From Svornostia abyssi (GTDB taxonomy: Bacteria; Actinomycetota; Thermoleophilia; Solirubrobacterales; Solirubrobacteraceae), in assembly GCA_024666565.1 (NCBI GenBank), contig CP088295.1, positions 3,100,001 through 3,164,000 on the forward strand: 64,000 nt of DNA, in the 5' to 3' direction. Both the position numbers and the translations under genes were made by a program. This document shows, in pieces, positions 8,894 to 17,509 of the stretch. The notes under the pieces were generated by a model. It ran no database searches and had not been told where the DNA came from. It saw only the letters and a program-made list of their open reading frames with translations. Each line of letters opens with the position of its first letter. Positions within the stretch are counted from its first letter, which is position 1.

Positions 8894-10182
8894 GCGCACC
8901 CACGCGCGACGACGTGAAGTTCGCCACGATCGAGGAGGCGCTGGAGGACGTCGCCGCCGGCAAGATGATCGTGGTGGTCGACGACGAGGACCGCGAGAAC
9001 GAGGGCGACCTCGTCATGGCGGCCGAGCACGTCACCCCGGAGGCCATCAACTTCATGACCCGCCAGGCGGGCGGATGGATCTGCCTGGCGCTGACCCCGG
9101 AGCGCTGCGACGAGCTCGGCCTCGAGCTGATGGCCGCGAAGAACGAGTCGCAGTACGAGACGCCGTTCACCGTCACGATCGAGGCAGCCGAAGGCGTCAC
9201 GACGGGCATCAGCGCGCAGGACCAGGCCACGACGATCAGCGTCGCCGCCGACCCCGCGAAGGGCAAGCGCGACATCGTCGTTCCCGGCCACGTGCATCCG
9301 CTGAAGGCCAAGGACGGCGGGGTCCTGGAGCGCACCGGCCACACGGAGGCCAGCGTCGACCTCGCGCGGCTGGCGGGCTGCGTCCCGGCGGGCCTCATCT
9401 GCGAGATCCAGAACGAGGACGGGTCGATGGCCCGCGTCCCCGACCTGGCGGCCTACTGCGCCAAGCACGGCCTGAAGCTCATCACCATCGCGGACCTCAT
9501 CGCCTACCGGCGCCGGCACGACAAGCTCGTCGAGCGGGTGGTCGCCACGACGCTGCCGACGTCGTTCGGCGACTTCACCGTCGTCGGGTACCGGTCGCTC
9601 GTCGACGACAAGCACCACATCGCGATGGTCAAGGGCGACGTCGACGGCAAGGAGGACGTGCTCGTCCGCGTGCACTCCGAGTGCCTGACCGGCGACGTCT
9701 TCCACTCGCTGCGCTGCGACTGCGGCGAGCAGCTCGAGTCCGCGCTGGCGATGATCGAGCGCGAGGGCGCGGGCGTCCTGCTCTACCTCGCCCAGGAGGG
9801 GCGCGGCATCGGCCTGCTGAACAAGCTGAAGGCTTACAAGCTGCAGGAGGAGGGGATGGACACCGTCGAGGCCAACGTGGCGCTCGGCCTCCCTGCCGAC
9901 CTGCGCGACTACGGCATCGGCGCGCAGATCCTCGTGGACCTCGGGCTGAGCTCCATCCGGATCCTCACGAACAACCCGAAGAAGATCCGCGGGCTAGAGG
10001 GCTACGGGCTGTCGGTCAGCGCGCAGATCCCGATCGAGCACACGCCCAACCCGCACAACGAGGCCTACCTGCGGGCCAAGGCGGAGAAGATGGGCCACAT
10101 GCTGCACCACCAGGGGACGTCCCTCGACGAGCAGATGGTCGCCGAGGAGCGCGCCCGCGACCGGGAGGAACGGGACTCGTGA
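8890..10182 (+). CDS. ribBA: Bifunctional DHBP synthase / GTP cyclohydrolase II RibBA
   Basis: 430 residues joining two enzymes that supply both riboflavin precursors. Residues 1-210 are 3,4-dihydroxy-2-butanone 4-phosphate synthase, with VDDEDRENEGDLV at about 33-45 and the GHTEASVDL segment. Residues 210-430 are GTP cyclohydrolase II, with the zinc cysteines in SECLTGDVFHSLRCDCGEQL and the EGRGIGL loop. All catalytic motifs seen are intact. The ATG overlaps the riboflavin synthase stop, and its own stop overlaps the ribH GTG, so the operon is translationally coupled. Confidence 0.95.
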   Translation: MSAPTRDDVKFATIEEALEDVAAGKMIVVVDDEDRENEGDLVMAAEHVTPEAINFMTRQAGGWICLALTPERCDELGLELMAAKNESQYETPFTVTIEAAEGVTTGISAQDQATTISVAADPAKGKRDIVVPGHVHPLKAKDGGVLERTGHTEASVDLARLAGCVPAGLICEIQNEDGSMARVPDLAAYCAKHGLKLITIADLIAYRRRHDKLVERVVATTLPTSFGDFTVVGYRSLVDDKHHIAMVKGDVDGKEDVLVRVHSECLTGDVFHSLRCDCGEQLESALAMIEREGAGVLLYLAQEGRGIGLLNKLKAYKLQEEGMDTVEANVALGLPADLRDYGIGAQILVDLGLSSIRILTNNPKKIRGLEGYGLSVSAQIPIEHTPNPHNEAYLRAKAEKMGHMLHHQGTSLDEQMVAEERARDREERDS

Positions 10183-10601
10183 AGTTCGCGATCGTCGTCG
10201 GGCAGTTCTACGAGGAGCTGGCCGAACGGCTCGTCATCTCCGCCAAGGAGGTCTTCGAGGCCGAGGGCGGGGAGGTCGACCTCTTCGTCGTCCCCGGCGC
10301 GTTCGAGCTGCCGCTGGCCGCGCAGTACGCCGCGGAGTCCGGGCGCTACGCCGGTGTGGCGTGTCTCGGGGCGGTCATCCGCGGCGAGACGACGCACTAC
10401 GACTACGTCTGCACCGAGGCGGCGCGCGGGATTCAGGACGTGCAGCTGAAGACGGGCGTGCCCTGCGCGTTCGGCGTGCTGACCGTCGAGAACATGGACC
10501 AGGCGCTCGCCCGGTCGGGCGGCGGCAAGCGCGATTCGGGCGCGCACGCCGCCCACGCGGTGCTGGCGCTGGTCAAGGTCCGCGAGCAGTTGAGCGGCTG
10601 A
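10179..10601 (+). CDS. ribH: 6,7-dimethyl-8-ribityllumazine synthase
   Basis: 140 residues, at the short end for the family. PGAFELPLAAQ, GAVIRGETTHYDYVC and CAFGVLTVEN are the substrate and phosphate sites of lumazine synthase. It condenses the ribitylamino-pyrimidine with the four-carbon phosphate from RibBA, and homologues assemble into pentamers or 60-meric capsids. I chose GTG at 10179, overlapping the ribBA stop (GTGA). The first residues (KFAIVVGQFYEEL) already form the first strand, so nothing upstream is missing. It is the last gene of the riboflavin operon. Confidence 0.93.
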   Translation: MKFAIVVGQFYEELAERLVISAKEVFEAEGGEVDLFVVPGAFELPLAAQYAAESGRYAGVACLGAVIRGETTHYDYVCTEAARGIQDVQLKTGVPCAFGVLTVENMDQALARSGGGKRDSGAHAAHAVLALVKVREQLSG

Positions 10602-10652
10602 GCGCCGACCCGCGGGCACGACGCGGCGTCGGCGGGTACATTTCGCAGCAGG

Positions 10653-10985
10653 GTGGACTACACCGCGGAACTCATCTCGATCACGGTGATCTTCGTCGTG
10701 CACGTGCTCGGCGCGGTCGCGCTGGTCTGGGCGATGCTCGACGATCGCGGCTGGAGCGCGCTGAAGGACTGGTGGCCCCGCGACGACCCGCCGCCGCCTG
10801 ATGACGACCCGCGTGACGACGGCGACGGCCCCGGCGGGCTGCCCGTCGACCTGCCGATGCCGACCGCGTCACCCTCGGCGGTGCGTCTGCGCGAACCGGG
10901 CCGCATCGGCGACGCGAAGCCGCGCCCCGCACGCCGCCCGGAGCACGACCCGACCCGCGAGCCGGTCCGGCCCGGAGCACGCTAG
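10653..10985 (+). CDS. Small membrane protein with proline/charged tail, unknown function
   Basis: 110 residues, GTG start. One hydrophobic helix (about residues 6-28, [20 protein letters not shown]) is followed by [13 protein letters not shown] and a low-complexity tail rich in Pro, Asp and Arg. TACATT lies ten bases upstream with no Shine-Dalgarno, fitting a leaderless start. The TAG stop is the first three bases of the TAGACT -10 of rpmB. I do not recognise a family. The composition of the second half is typical of disordered actinobacterial tails. Confidence 0.6.
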   Translation: MDYTAELISITVIFVVHVLGAVALVWAMLDDRGWSALKDWWPRDDPPPPDDDPRDDGDGPGGLPVDLPMPTASPSAVRLREPGRIGDAKPRPARRPEHDPTREPVRPGAR

Positions 10986-10988
10986 ACT
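10983..10988 (+). promoter_or_regulatory. Predicted -10 of rpmB (TAGACT) sharing the upstream stop codon
   Basis: TAGACT ends ten bases before the rpmB ATG. Its first three bases are the TAG stop of the preceding small membrane protein. No Shine-Dalgarno is visible in TGCTCCGCCTC. Confidence 0.5.
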
Positions 10989-10998
10989 GCTCCGCCTC

Positions 10999-11190
10999 AT
11001 GGCCAAGGTCTGTCACAGCTGCGGTAAGGGTCCTGCCTTCGGGAACAGCCGCTCCCACTCGATGGTCGCTACGAAGCGGCGCTTCAATCCGAACCTCCAG
11101 AAGGTCCGGATCCTGGAAGGCAAGACGCCGACGCGGGCCTACGTCTGCACGCGCTGCCTGAAGGCCGGCAAGGTCACCAAGGCCCTCTAG
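10999..11190 (+). CDS. rpmB: 50S ribosomal protein L28
   Basis: 63 residues, the usual length. It starts [16 protein letters not shown] and contains [18 protein letters not shown], the L28 core that binds 23S rRNA. CxxC at the N terminus (CHSC) and CTRC near the C terminus make this the zinc-binding four-cysteine form. It is a stand-alone gene behind a predicted leaderless promoter. The next gene starts 43 bases later. Confidence 0.95.
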   Translation: MAKVCHSCGKGPAFGNSRSHSMVATKRRFNPNLQKVRILEGKTPTRAYVCTRCLKAGKVTKAL

Positions 11191-11233
11191 GGCGCGAGCG
11201 CCGCCATCGGGTGGCAGACGCGCCCCGCGTGCC

Positions 11234-11587
11234 ATGACCGAGGACCACGGCGAGCACGCAATCTCCTACAAGGTGCTCCGGCGCGGCACGCCCGTCCTGG
11301 ACGTGCACGGCATTGAGATCGGCACCGTGCGCCGCGTCCGCGAGATCTCGCGCGAGCACCTGCTGGACGGCATCGATGTCGACACGCCCGACGGGCCCCG
11401 GTTCGTCGACGCGCCCGAGGTGCAGCGGATCACGACGCGCGCGGTCACGCTGACGATCGACGCGACGGAGGTCGCCGGCCTGCCCGCGCCCGAGTCGGCG
11501 ATGGCACAGCGCGTGAAGATGTCGACGACCGTGCGGCGTGCCCGCCGGTTCGGGGATTCTCTGCGGGAGAAGTGGGACCGGCGCTGA
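11234..11587 (+). CDS. PRC-barrel-like / DUF2171-type small protein
   Basis: 117 residues. SYKVLRRGTPVLDVHGIEIGTVRRVREI is the strand-turn-strand of a PRC-barrel fold, and GPRFVDAPEVQRITTRAVTLTID completes it. The C terminus is basic. PRC-barrel proteins bind RNA, photosynthetic reaction centres or unknown partners; small stand-alone copies are common in actinobacteria with no assigned role. It shares the strand with rpmB and recG but nothing ties it to them. Confidence 0.55.
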   Translation: MTEDHGEHAISYKVLRRGTPVLDVHGIEIGTVRRVREISREHLLDGIDVDTPDGPRFVDAPEVQRITTRAVTLTIDATEVAGLPAPESAMAQRVKMSTTVRRARRFGDSLREKWDRR

Positions 11588-11652
11588 GTGGCCGGGCGTA
11601 AGACGCGGGCGGTCTGCCCGTCTCTTCGGAGGAACCGAGACGGAGCGAGGGC

Positions 11653-13143
11653 ATGATCAAGGGGTCGAGGAGCACGATGGCGACGTGGGCGCAGGCCCGC
11701 GGGCTGACGTTCGAAGAGGAGGGGCTGCTGCCGCCGGTGACGGACGCGCTGCGCCTCGGGCTCGGCGTGGGCTCGCACCGCGCCGGCGTGATCATCAAGG
11801 ACGACGGCAGGTCGACGACGGCGGTCGGCGGGTTCAAGAAGCGCCCCGAGCGCTCGACGTGGAACCTCTGCGCGGGCCGTCTGCCCGGCGGGGTCGACGG
11901 GGTCGTGGCGCACCACGTCCACCTCGAGCGCCGGGACCTCAGCAGTGAGGGCGGCGACAGCTGGTACGCCGCGCCGAGCACGGTCGTGTTCGCGGTCCTG
12001 CCCGACGGCGCGCGCGCGGTGCGCTGGCTCACGGGCACACCGGGCGCCGCCGGCGGCGTCTCGTCCATGGCCACGCTGGACCTCAGCGGCGGGGGCAGCA
12101 CGCCCGTCGTCCCCGTCCCGACCTGGCGAGCCGAGATCGCCGGGGTGACATGGAGCGCGACGCCCGCAGAGGATCCTTTCCGGCTGGAGCGGATCGCGGG
12201 CCCGGCGGGGGCCGCGCTCGCCGACGCGCCGCCGCGGACGAAGATCGAGCTGCGCGACGGCGCGCTCTGCGTCGTCGTCCGCGGGGTCATCGACGACCCC
12301 GCCCAGCTCGACGCGCTCTGCGCCGTGGCGGCTGCGGTCGCCGGGGCCGTGGCGGCGATCACCGCGGGTGAGCCCGCCCTGGATCCGGCCGTTCCGGTGG
12401 GGCCGCCGGTCTCCGACGCCCGTGAGGCATGGCTGACCGAGGGCGTGCGGCAGGTCGCGTGGCCGTCGCCCCCTGCGAGCGTCGACGCTGCGCAGGCCGC
12501 CTACCGGCAGCTGGCAGAGGGGATGGCGCGCGGGCGTGGTGTGCGCTGGAAGGTCCGCCTCATCGTGCTCATCGCCCTGTTCGCGGGCATCGCGCTGTGG
12601 ACGGGCATCGACGCGCTGGCGATCATGCTGTTCCCGGACTGGAAGGGTGAGCTGCTCATCCTCCTCGTGATCTCGCTGGTCTTCCTGGTGCCGGGAGCCA
12701 TCCGGGCGGCCTGGCAGGCGGGCGGCGAGGCCCACAACGACGACGTGAGCTCCCGCGCCCTGCCGTGGGGACTGGAGGCGTTCACCCGCGAGTACGCCGC
12801 GGCGCGCGGCCTGCGGCTCGAGGACCCGACCGTGTTCCGCCACCGCTTCCGCAGCCCGATCCCGGGCGTGCCCATGCGCGTGCTGCACGGCGACCTGGGC
12901 GGCGTCACGGGATGGCTCGCGCTCTGGGCGGACGACACGATGCCCCAGCGGCGCCACCTGCTGGTCGCCGTGGTCCCCGCAGCGAGCCAGACCGCGCCGA
13001 ACGTCGCGGGGTACGGGGCCCACGTGCGCGACGGCATGCTCGTGCTCGCGCGGGAGGTGCCGGCGAGCGAGCGCAGCGCAGCGCAGCTCGATGCGCTGCG
13101 GGCTGCCGCCGTCGGGGCGGCGGCAGCCTCCACGCCGGCCTGA
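11653..13143 (+). CDS. Unknown protein with duplicated domain flanking two membrane helices
   Basis: 496 residues (ATG at 11653; an ATG nine codons later is equally possible). The N-terminal part begins TWAQARGLTFEEEG and the C-terminal part begins FTREYAAARGLRLEDP. Both continue into a beta-rich region with RCHR-free basic patches, so the protein appears to hold two divergent copies of one domain. Between them, near residues 297-345, lie two hydrophobic segments (LIVLIALFAGIALWTGI and LLILLVISLVFLVPGAI). I do not recognise the family. It precedes recG by 30 bases on the same strand. Confidence 0.6.
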   Translation: MIKGSRSTMATWAQARGLTFEEEGLLPPVTDALRLGLGVGSHRAGVIIKDDGRSTTAVGGFKKRPERSTWNLCAGRLPGGVDGVVAHHVHLERRDLSSEGGDSWYAAPSTVVFAVLPDGARAVRWLTGTPGAAGGVSSMATLDLSGGGSTPVVPVPTWRAEIAGVTWSATPAEDPFRLERIAGPAGAALADAPPRTKIELRDGALCVVVRGVIDDPAQLDALCAVAAAVAGAVAAITAGEPALDPAVPVGPPVSDAREAWLTEGVRQVAWPSPPASVDAAQAAYRQLAEGMARGRGVRWKVRLIVLIALFAGIALWTGIDALAIMLFPDWKGELLILLVISLVFLVPGAIRAAWQAGGEAHNDDVSSRALPWGLEAFTREYAAARGLRLEDPTVFRHRFRSPIPGVPMRVLHGDLGGVTGWLALWADDTMPQRRHLLVAVVPAASQTAPNVAGYGAHVRDGMLVLAREVPASERSAAQLDALRAAAVGAAAASTPA

Positions 13144-13173
13144 CCCGACCGCACGGGACGCCATCATGGAGCG

Positions 13174-15297
13174 GTGCCGGTCCCGACGCATTTCGCATCC
13201 GCCGACGAGCTGACCGACGACGACCTGCGTGCCGCGCCGGTGCGCTGGCCTCGGCCGTCGCGGCTCGCCGAGGCCCTGACGATCGACGCCGGGCAGAAAG
13301 CCGCCGACGCGCTCGAGACGCTCGGCCTGCACACCGTCGGCGATCTGCTCGCGCACCTGCCGCGCGGCGGCGGCGAGTCCCGCACGATCGCGGCGCTCGA
13401 GCCGGGGGAGACCGCGACGGTCGTCGTCGAGGTCCGCGGGATCACCTCGCGGCCGGTCCGCCGCCGCGGGATGCGCCCGCTCGTCGAGGCGACGGTGATG
13501 GACACGACCGGCGTCATGAAGGTCACCTTCTTCAACCAGCCCTGGCTCGAGCGTCGCTATCCGCCGGGCACCCGGCTGGTGCTGTCGGGCAAGTACGAGG
13601 CCCGCAACCGCTTCAAGGTGTCCGGCCACGCCGAGACCACCGCCGCGGCCGGCGGGGAGGAAGGGGTGGCGACGTACCGGGCGACGGAGGGCATCAGCTC
13701 GCTGCAGCTGCATGCGCTCGTGCGCGAGCACCGCACGGCCATCGGCGACGTCCCCGAGCCGCTGCCCGCGCGGCTGCGGCTCGCCGAGGAGCTGCCGGGG
13801 ATCCAGGCGGCACTCGGCGCCGCGCACGGGCTCGTGCGGGCGGGCGGGGGCGCCACCGAGCAGGAGCACGGCCGCCGCCGGCTGGCGTTCGACGAGCTGC
13901 TGCTCGACCAGATCGTCCAGCTGCGCCTGCGCGCCGAGCGCCGCGCCGCGGCGAATGCCGAGGCGCTCACCGACGCGCCGTCCCTGTCGGAGACCTGGCG
14001 CACGCAGCAGCTGCCGTTCACGCCCACGGGCGACCAGCTGCGGGCGATGGACGAGGTCGACGCGGACCTCGCCCGCGACACGCCGATGCAGCGCCTGCTG
14101 ATGGGCGAGGTCGGCTCGGGCAAGACCGTCGTGGCGCTGCACGCGATGCTCCGCGCCGTCGAGCACGGGCGCCAGGCGGTGCTCATGGCGCCCACGGAGA
14201 CGCTCGCCGAGCAGCACTTCGCCACGATTCAGTCGCTCATGCCGGGCGGGCTGGTGCCCGCAGCGTTGCTGACCGGCTCCACGACGGCCGCGCGGCGCAA
14301 GGACCTGCTCGGCAAGCTCGCGACGGGGGAGCTGCCGCTGCTCGTCGGCACCCACGCGGTCATCGAGGACCCTGTGGTGTTCGCCGATCTCGCGGTCGCC
14401 GTCGTCGACGAGCAGCACCGCTTCGGCGTGCGCCAGCGCGCGGCGCTCGACGCGAAGGCACGCGACGGCCTCGCCCCCCATGTCCTGCACATGACCGCCA
14501 CGCCCATCCCGCGCACGATGCGCCTGGCGAGCTTCGGCGCGCTCGACGTCACCGCGCTGCGCGAGCTGCCGAAGGGCAGGCAGCCGATCGAGACGTTCGT
14601 CGTCAGCGGCGAGCGCGAACGGGCGCGCGCCTACGAGCGCATCCGCGAGGAGCTGCGCGCGGGGCGCCAGGCGTTCGTCGTCTGCCCGCTCGTCGAGGAC
14701 TCCGAGGCGGTGGCCGCGCGGGCCGCGACCGCCGAGTACGAGCGCCTGAAGGCGGGGGAGTTCGCCGACTTCGAGGTCGTGCTCATGCACGGCCAGATGC
14801 GCCCGAAGGAGAAGGCCGAGGCGATGGAGCGCTTCGCGGCCGGCGGCGCGGACGTCCTCGTCGCCACGACGGTGATCGAGGTCGGCATCGACGTGCCCAA
14901 CGCGACCGTGATGCTCGTCGAGGACGCCGAGCGCTACGGGATCAGCCAGCTGCACCAGCTCCGGGGGCGCGTCGGCCGGGGTGAGCATCCCTCGCTCTGC
15001 CTGCTGTTCGGGCCGAAGGAGTCGGCGCGGCTGTCCGCCCTGGCGCAGCACAGTGACGGCTTCCAGCTCGCCGAGATCGACCTCGAGCTGCGCGGCGAGG
15101 GCGAGCTGACCGGCACGAAGCAGTCGGGCCTGGCCCGGTTCCGGGTCGCGCGGCTCCCCGAGGACGCCGATCTGCTGGAACGCGCGCACGGCCGCGCCGA
15201 ACGGCTGCTGGCGCTCGACCCGCGCCTGGAGCAGCCTGAGCACGCGCTGCTCGCCGACGCGCTCGCGCTGGCGGAGTCCGAGCCCGTTCCGGCGTGA
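13174..15297 (+). CDS. recG: ATP-dependent DNA helicase RecG
   Basis: 707 residues, GTG start. An N-terminal wedge/OB domain binds branched DNA. The helicase core has Walker A GEVGSGKT at 311-318, Walker B variant DEQH at 412-415, MTATPIPRTM, and motif VI region QLHQLRGRVGRGEH. RecG remodels stalled forks and Holliday junctions. The first residues (MPVPTHFASADELTDDD) are slightly longer than in some relatives. The stop overlaps the rsmD start by four bases, making a recG-rsmD-coaD unit that is common in many bacteria. Confidence 0.95.
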   Translation: MPVPTHFASADELTDDDLRAAPVRWPRPSRLAEALTIDAGQKAADALETLGLHTVGDLLAHLPRGGGESRTIAALEPGETATVVVEVRGITSRPVRRRGMRPLVEATVMDTTGVMKVTFFNQPWLERRYPPGTRLVLSGKYEARNRFKVSGHAETTAAAGGEEGVATYRATEGISSLQLHALVREHRTAIGDVPEPLPARLRLAEELPGIQAALGAAHGLVRAGGGATEQEHGRRRLAFDELLLDQIVQLRLRAERRAAANAEALTDAPSLSETWRTQQLPFTPTGDQLRAMDEVDADLARDTPMQRLLMGEVGSGKTVVALHAMLRAVEHGRQAVLMAPTETLAEQHFATIQSLMPGGLVPAALLTGSTTAARRKDLLGKLATGELPLLVGTHAVIEDPVVFADLAVAVVDEQHRFGVRQRAALDAKARDGLAPHVLHMTATPIPRTMRLASFGALDVTALRELPKGRQPIETFVVSGERERARAYERIREELRAGRQAFVVCPLVEDSEAVAARAATAEYERLKAGEFADFEVVLMHGQMRPKEKAEAMERFAAGGADVLVATTVIEVGIDVPNATVMLVEDAERYGISQLHQLRGRVGRGEHPSLCLLFGPKESARLSALAQHSDGFQLAEIDLELRGEGELTGTKQSGLARFRVARLPEDADLLERAHGRAERLLALDPRLEQPEHALLADALALAESEPVPA

Positions 15298-15824
15298 GGG
15301 TCATCGCCGGGACCTACGGTGGCCGCCGCCTGCAGGCGCCGCCGGGCCGCGACACGCGCCCGACGTCCGATCGCGTCCGCGAGGCGCTGTTCAGCGTGCT
15401 CGGCGATCTCGAGGGCGCGCGGGTCCTCGACCTCTACGCGGGTTCGGGCGCGCTGGGCATCGAAGCGCTCTCCCGCGGGGCGGCGAGCTGCGAGTTCGTC
15501 GACCAGGCGGCGGCGGCCGTCGGGACGATTCGCGCCAACCTCGAGACCCTCGGGATCGACGCTCAGGTCCACCGCCGGGAGGCGCTCAAGGCGCTCAGCG
15601 ACGCCTCCGGGCGCGCCGCCGCGTACGATCTCGTCTTCCTCGACCCCCCATACCGGCATCCGGCCGGGCTGGGGCGTGCGCTCTCCGACGCGCTTCCGGC
15701 GGTTCTCGCCGCCGGTGCGCGGGTAGTGACGGAGTGCGATCGCCGCAACGAGCTCGCACTGGACCTGCCGCCGACCTTCGAGCGCCGCTACGGCGACACC
15801 CTTATTCGCATTCATGACGCCTGA
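15294..15824 (+). CDS. rsmD: 16S rRNA (guanine966-N2)-methyltransferase RsmD
   Basis: 176 residues, full length. It starts MRVIAGTYGGRRLQAPPG and has the family segment TSDRVREALFSVL. The SAM-binding motif is VLDLYAGSGALGIEAL, and the catalytic VFLDPPYRHP lies near residues 115-124. The DPPY motif marks N2/N6 amino methyltransferases. It methylates G966 of 16S rRNA during small-subunit assembly. The GTG start overlaps the recG stop, and the gene overlaps coaD by 11 bases. Confidence 0.94.
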   Translation: MRVIAGTYGGRRLQAPPGRDTRPTSDRVREALFSVLGDLEGARVLDLYAGSGALGIEALSRGAASCEFVDQAAAAVGTIRANLETLGIDAQVHRREALKALSDASGRAAAYDLVFLDPPYRHPAGLGRALSDALPAVLAAGARVVTECDRRNELALDLPPTFERRYGDTLIRIHDA

Positions 15825-16320
15825 CAACCGCATCGCCGTCTGCCCCGGGTCCTACGACCCGATCACGTACGGCCACCTCGACGTGATCGAGCGCACCTCG
15901 CAGCTGTTCGACGAGGTCGTCGTCGCCGTCGTCAATCTCCCGCACCGCAAGGGCAAGACGATGTTCTCGACCGATGAGCGCATCACGTTCATCGAGGAGG
16001 CGACGGCCGATCTGCCGAACGTCCGCGCCGAGCCGTTTCGCACGCTCGTCGTGGACTTCGCCCGCGAGATCGGGGCCCGCGCCATCGTGAAGGGCCTGCG
16101 TGCGATCTCCGATTTCGAGTACGAGATGGAGATGCACCAGCTCAACCGGCTGCAGGCGCCGGACATCGACACCCTCTACCTCGCCGCCTCACCCCAGTAC
16201 AGTTTCCTCAGCTCGAGCGGCGTGAAGGAGCTGGCGCTGTTCGGCGGTGACATCGGAGACCTCGTGCCATCCGATGTCGCGCGTAGGTTGCAGGAGGAAG
16301 TGGCGCGGGATCGAACCTAG
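15814..16320 (+). CDS. coaD: Phosphopantetheine adenylyltransferase CoaD
   Basis: 168 residues. CPGSYDPITYGHLDVIER carries the nucleotidyltransferase (T/H)xGH motif (TYGH). The ISSTxR-like loop and C-terminal FLSSSGVKELALFGGD are standard for CoaD. It adenylates 4'-phosphopantetheine to dephospho-CoA, the step before CoA. The start lies inside the end of rsmD, and the stop is nine bases before the coiled-coil gene, so it sits mid-operon. Confidence 0.95.
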   Translation: MTPDNRIAVCPGSYDPITYGHLDVIERTSQLFDEVVVAVVNLPHRKGKTMFSTDERITFIEEATADLPNVRAEPFRTLVVDFAREIGARAIVKGLRAISDFEYEMEMHQLNRLQAPDIDTLYLAASPQYSFLSSSGVKELALFGGDIGDLVPSDVARRLQEEVARDRT

Positions 16321-16329
16321 GGAACTGCT

Positions 16330-16794
16330 ATGGACGTCCTCGTGCTCATCGACAAGCTGGACGACTTGGTGCACAACGCCAAGCCCGTCCCGCTCACGGA
16401 CCAGGTCCGGGTCGACAAGGAAGAGATTTACGACATCCTCGATCAGATGCGCGCGACGATCCCTGAGGAGATCAAGCAGGCGCGCTGGATCGTGAAGGAG
16501 CGGCAGGAGATGCTCGCCGAGGCGAAGCGCGAAGCTGAGCGCATCGTCAAGGAGGCGCGGGAGAAGCAGACCCAGCTCGTCTCCGACGAGGAGGTCACGA
16601 AGCAGGCCGAGCGGGCTGCCGAGGACATCATCGAGGATGCGCGGGCGCGTGAGCGGGAGATCCGCCTCGGCGCCGAGGATTACGCCGACGAGATCCTGAA
16701 CACGCTCGAGGTCAATCTCTCGAAGTTCATCGCCGCCGTGCAGCGCGGGCGTGACCGCCTGCAGGGCAAGGACGAGCCGGCCGAAGTCGCCTAG
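16330..16794 (+). CDS. SepIVA/DivIVA-like coiled-coil protein
   Basis: 154 residues, almost entirely helical and highly charged. MDVLVLIDKLDDLVHNAKPVPL opens the protein. The middle (about 55-125) is a coiled coil with AEREAERIVKEAREK-like heptads, and AEDIIEDARARERE resembles DivIVA-type and F0 subunit b repeats. Mycobacterial SepIVA, a coiled-coil septation protein, is encoded near the DUF177-rpmF-rnc region, so a cell-envelope or division role is plausible. Here it directly follows coaD by nine bases. The stop overlaps head to tail with the convergent TetR gene (shared CTAG). Confidence 0.7.
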   Translation: MDVLVLIDKLDDLVHNAKPVPLTDQVRVDKEEIYDILDQMRATIPEEIKQARWIVKERQEMLAEAKREAERIVKEAREKQTQLVSDEEVTKQAERAAEDIIEDARAREREIRLGAEDYADEILNTLEVNLSKFIAAVQRGRDRLQGKDEPAEVA

Positions 16795-17426
16795 CCGCGC
16801 GCCGGGTTCTCCGGCGCGTACGCGTTGACGAGCGTGAGCACCGCGGGGATCGCGACGCGCTCGATGTAGGTCTCGTCGGGGGCGACGATCTGGTGCATCG
16901 CGATGCCGTCGAGCAGGGCGAGCAGCGCGCGTGAGCCCTCCTCGGCCCGGTCGGATCCCAGCCGCTCGAGTGCGAGACGCGCGAGCTCGGCGTAGCCGTT
17001 CAGGCATTCGCGGGCGACGGTGCGCAGGCCGGGACGGCGCACGGATTCGAGGTAGAGGTCGAACTGCGCGAGCTGCTGCTCGGGCTCGACCGAGAGCGCC
17101 TGGAAGACGGCGCCCAGCACGGCGCCGCGGTCGGCGTCCGGGCCGGTCTCGCGGAGCACCTCGATGGCGGCGCCGACACGCTCCATCTCCTCTTCGACGT
17201 AGCTCCCGAGCGTCGCTTCGAGCAGGGTGTCGACCGTGGGGAAGTAGTAGGTCGTCAGGCCGGGGGTGATCCCCGCCTCTGCGGCCACGGCGCGGTGCGT
17301 GACGCCGCCGATGCCCTTCGTGCCGACGACGCGCAGGGCGGCAGCGAGGACGGCCTGGCGGCGTGCCTCGCCGCGCGCGTTGCGGCGCGGCTCGTGCTCG
17401 GCAGTGGACTCTCCGGGGCTCCCCAC
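16791..17426 (-). CDS. TetR-family transcriptional regulator
   Basis: 211 residues, GTG start at 17426. The N-terminal helix-turn-helix reads AALRVVGTKGIGGVTHRAVAAEAGITPGLTTYYF, the TetR signature, near residues 29-63 (quoted pieces: GVTHRAVAAEAG, TTYYFP). The C-terminal ligand domain (about 75-200) ends with a buried hydrophobic stretch. It is divergent from the amine oxidase gene, and a perfect GTTGGAC-AAGC-GTCCAAC palindrome lies in the gap, so it probably represses the amine oxidase-ceramidase unit and perhaps itself. The inducer is unknown. A hydrophobic amine or lipid would fit the neighbours. Confidence 0.88.
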   Translation of the reverse strand: MGSPGESTAEHEPRRNARGEARRQAVLAAALRVVGTKGIGGVTHRAVAAEAGITPGLTTYYFPTVDTLLEATLGSYVEEEMERVGAAIEVLRETGPDADRGAVLGAVFQALSVEPEQQLAQFDLYLESVRRPGLRTVARECLNGYAELARLALERLGSDRAEEGSRALLALLDGIAMHQIVAPDETYIERVAIPAVLTLVNAYAPENPARG

Positions 17427-17472
17427 AGCCCCATCTCAGCACACAGACCGGGTCGACCGGCTGCACAAAATC

Positions 17473-17490
17473 GTTGGACAAGCGTCCAAC
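17473..17490. promoter_or_regulatory. TetR-type operator overlapping the amine-oxidase promoter
   Basis: A perfect seven-base inverted repeat, GTTGGAC-AAGC-GTCCAAC, sits between the divergent TetR and amine oxidase genes. Its left arm holds TTGGAC (17474-17479), which is 18 bases upstream of TAGGAA (17498-17503), a plausible -35/-10 pair placing the start of transcription at or next to ATG 17510. A repressor bound here would block the polymerase. Related sequences occur at 62475-62490 and 35185-35200. Confidence 0.72.
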
Positions 17491-17509
17491 TTAGGTGTAG
17501 GAATGCGCC

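Noticed and set aside
11266..15243. A 1325-codon minus-strand open frame opposite the 11.2-15.2 kb genes
   Set aside because: Composition is Arg/Ala/Glu/His-rich without hydrophobic core or motifs. It is the antisense shadow of recG and its neighbours, which have full family motifs.
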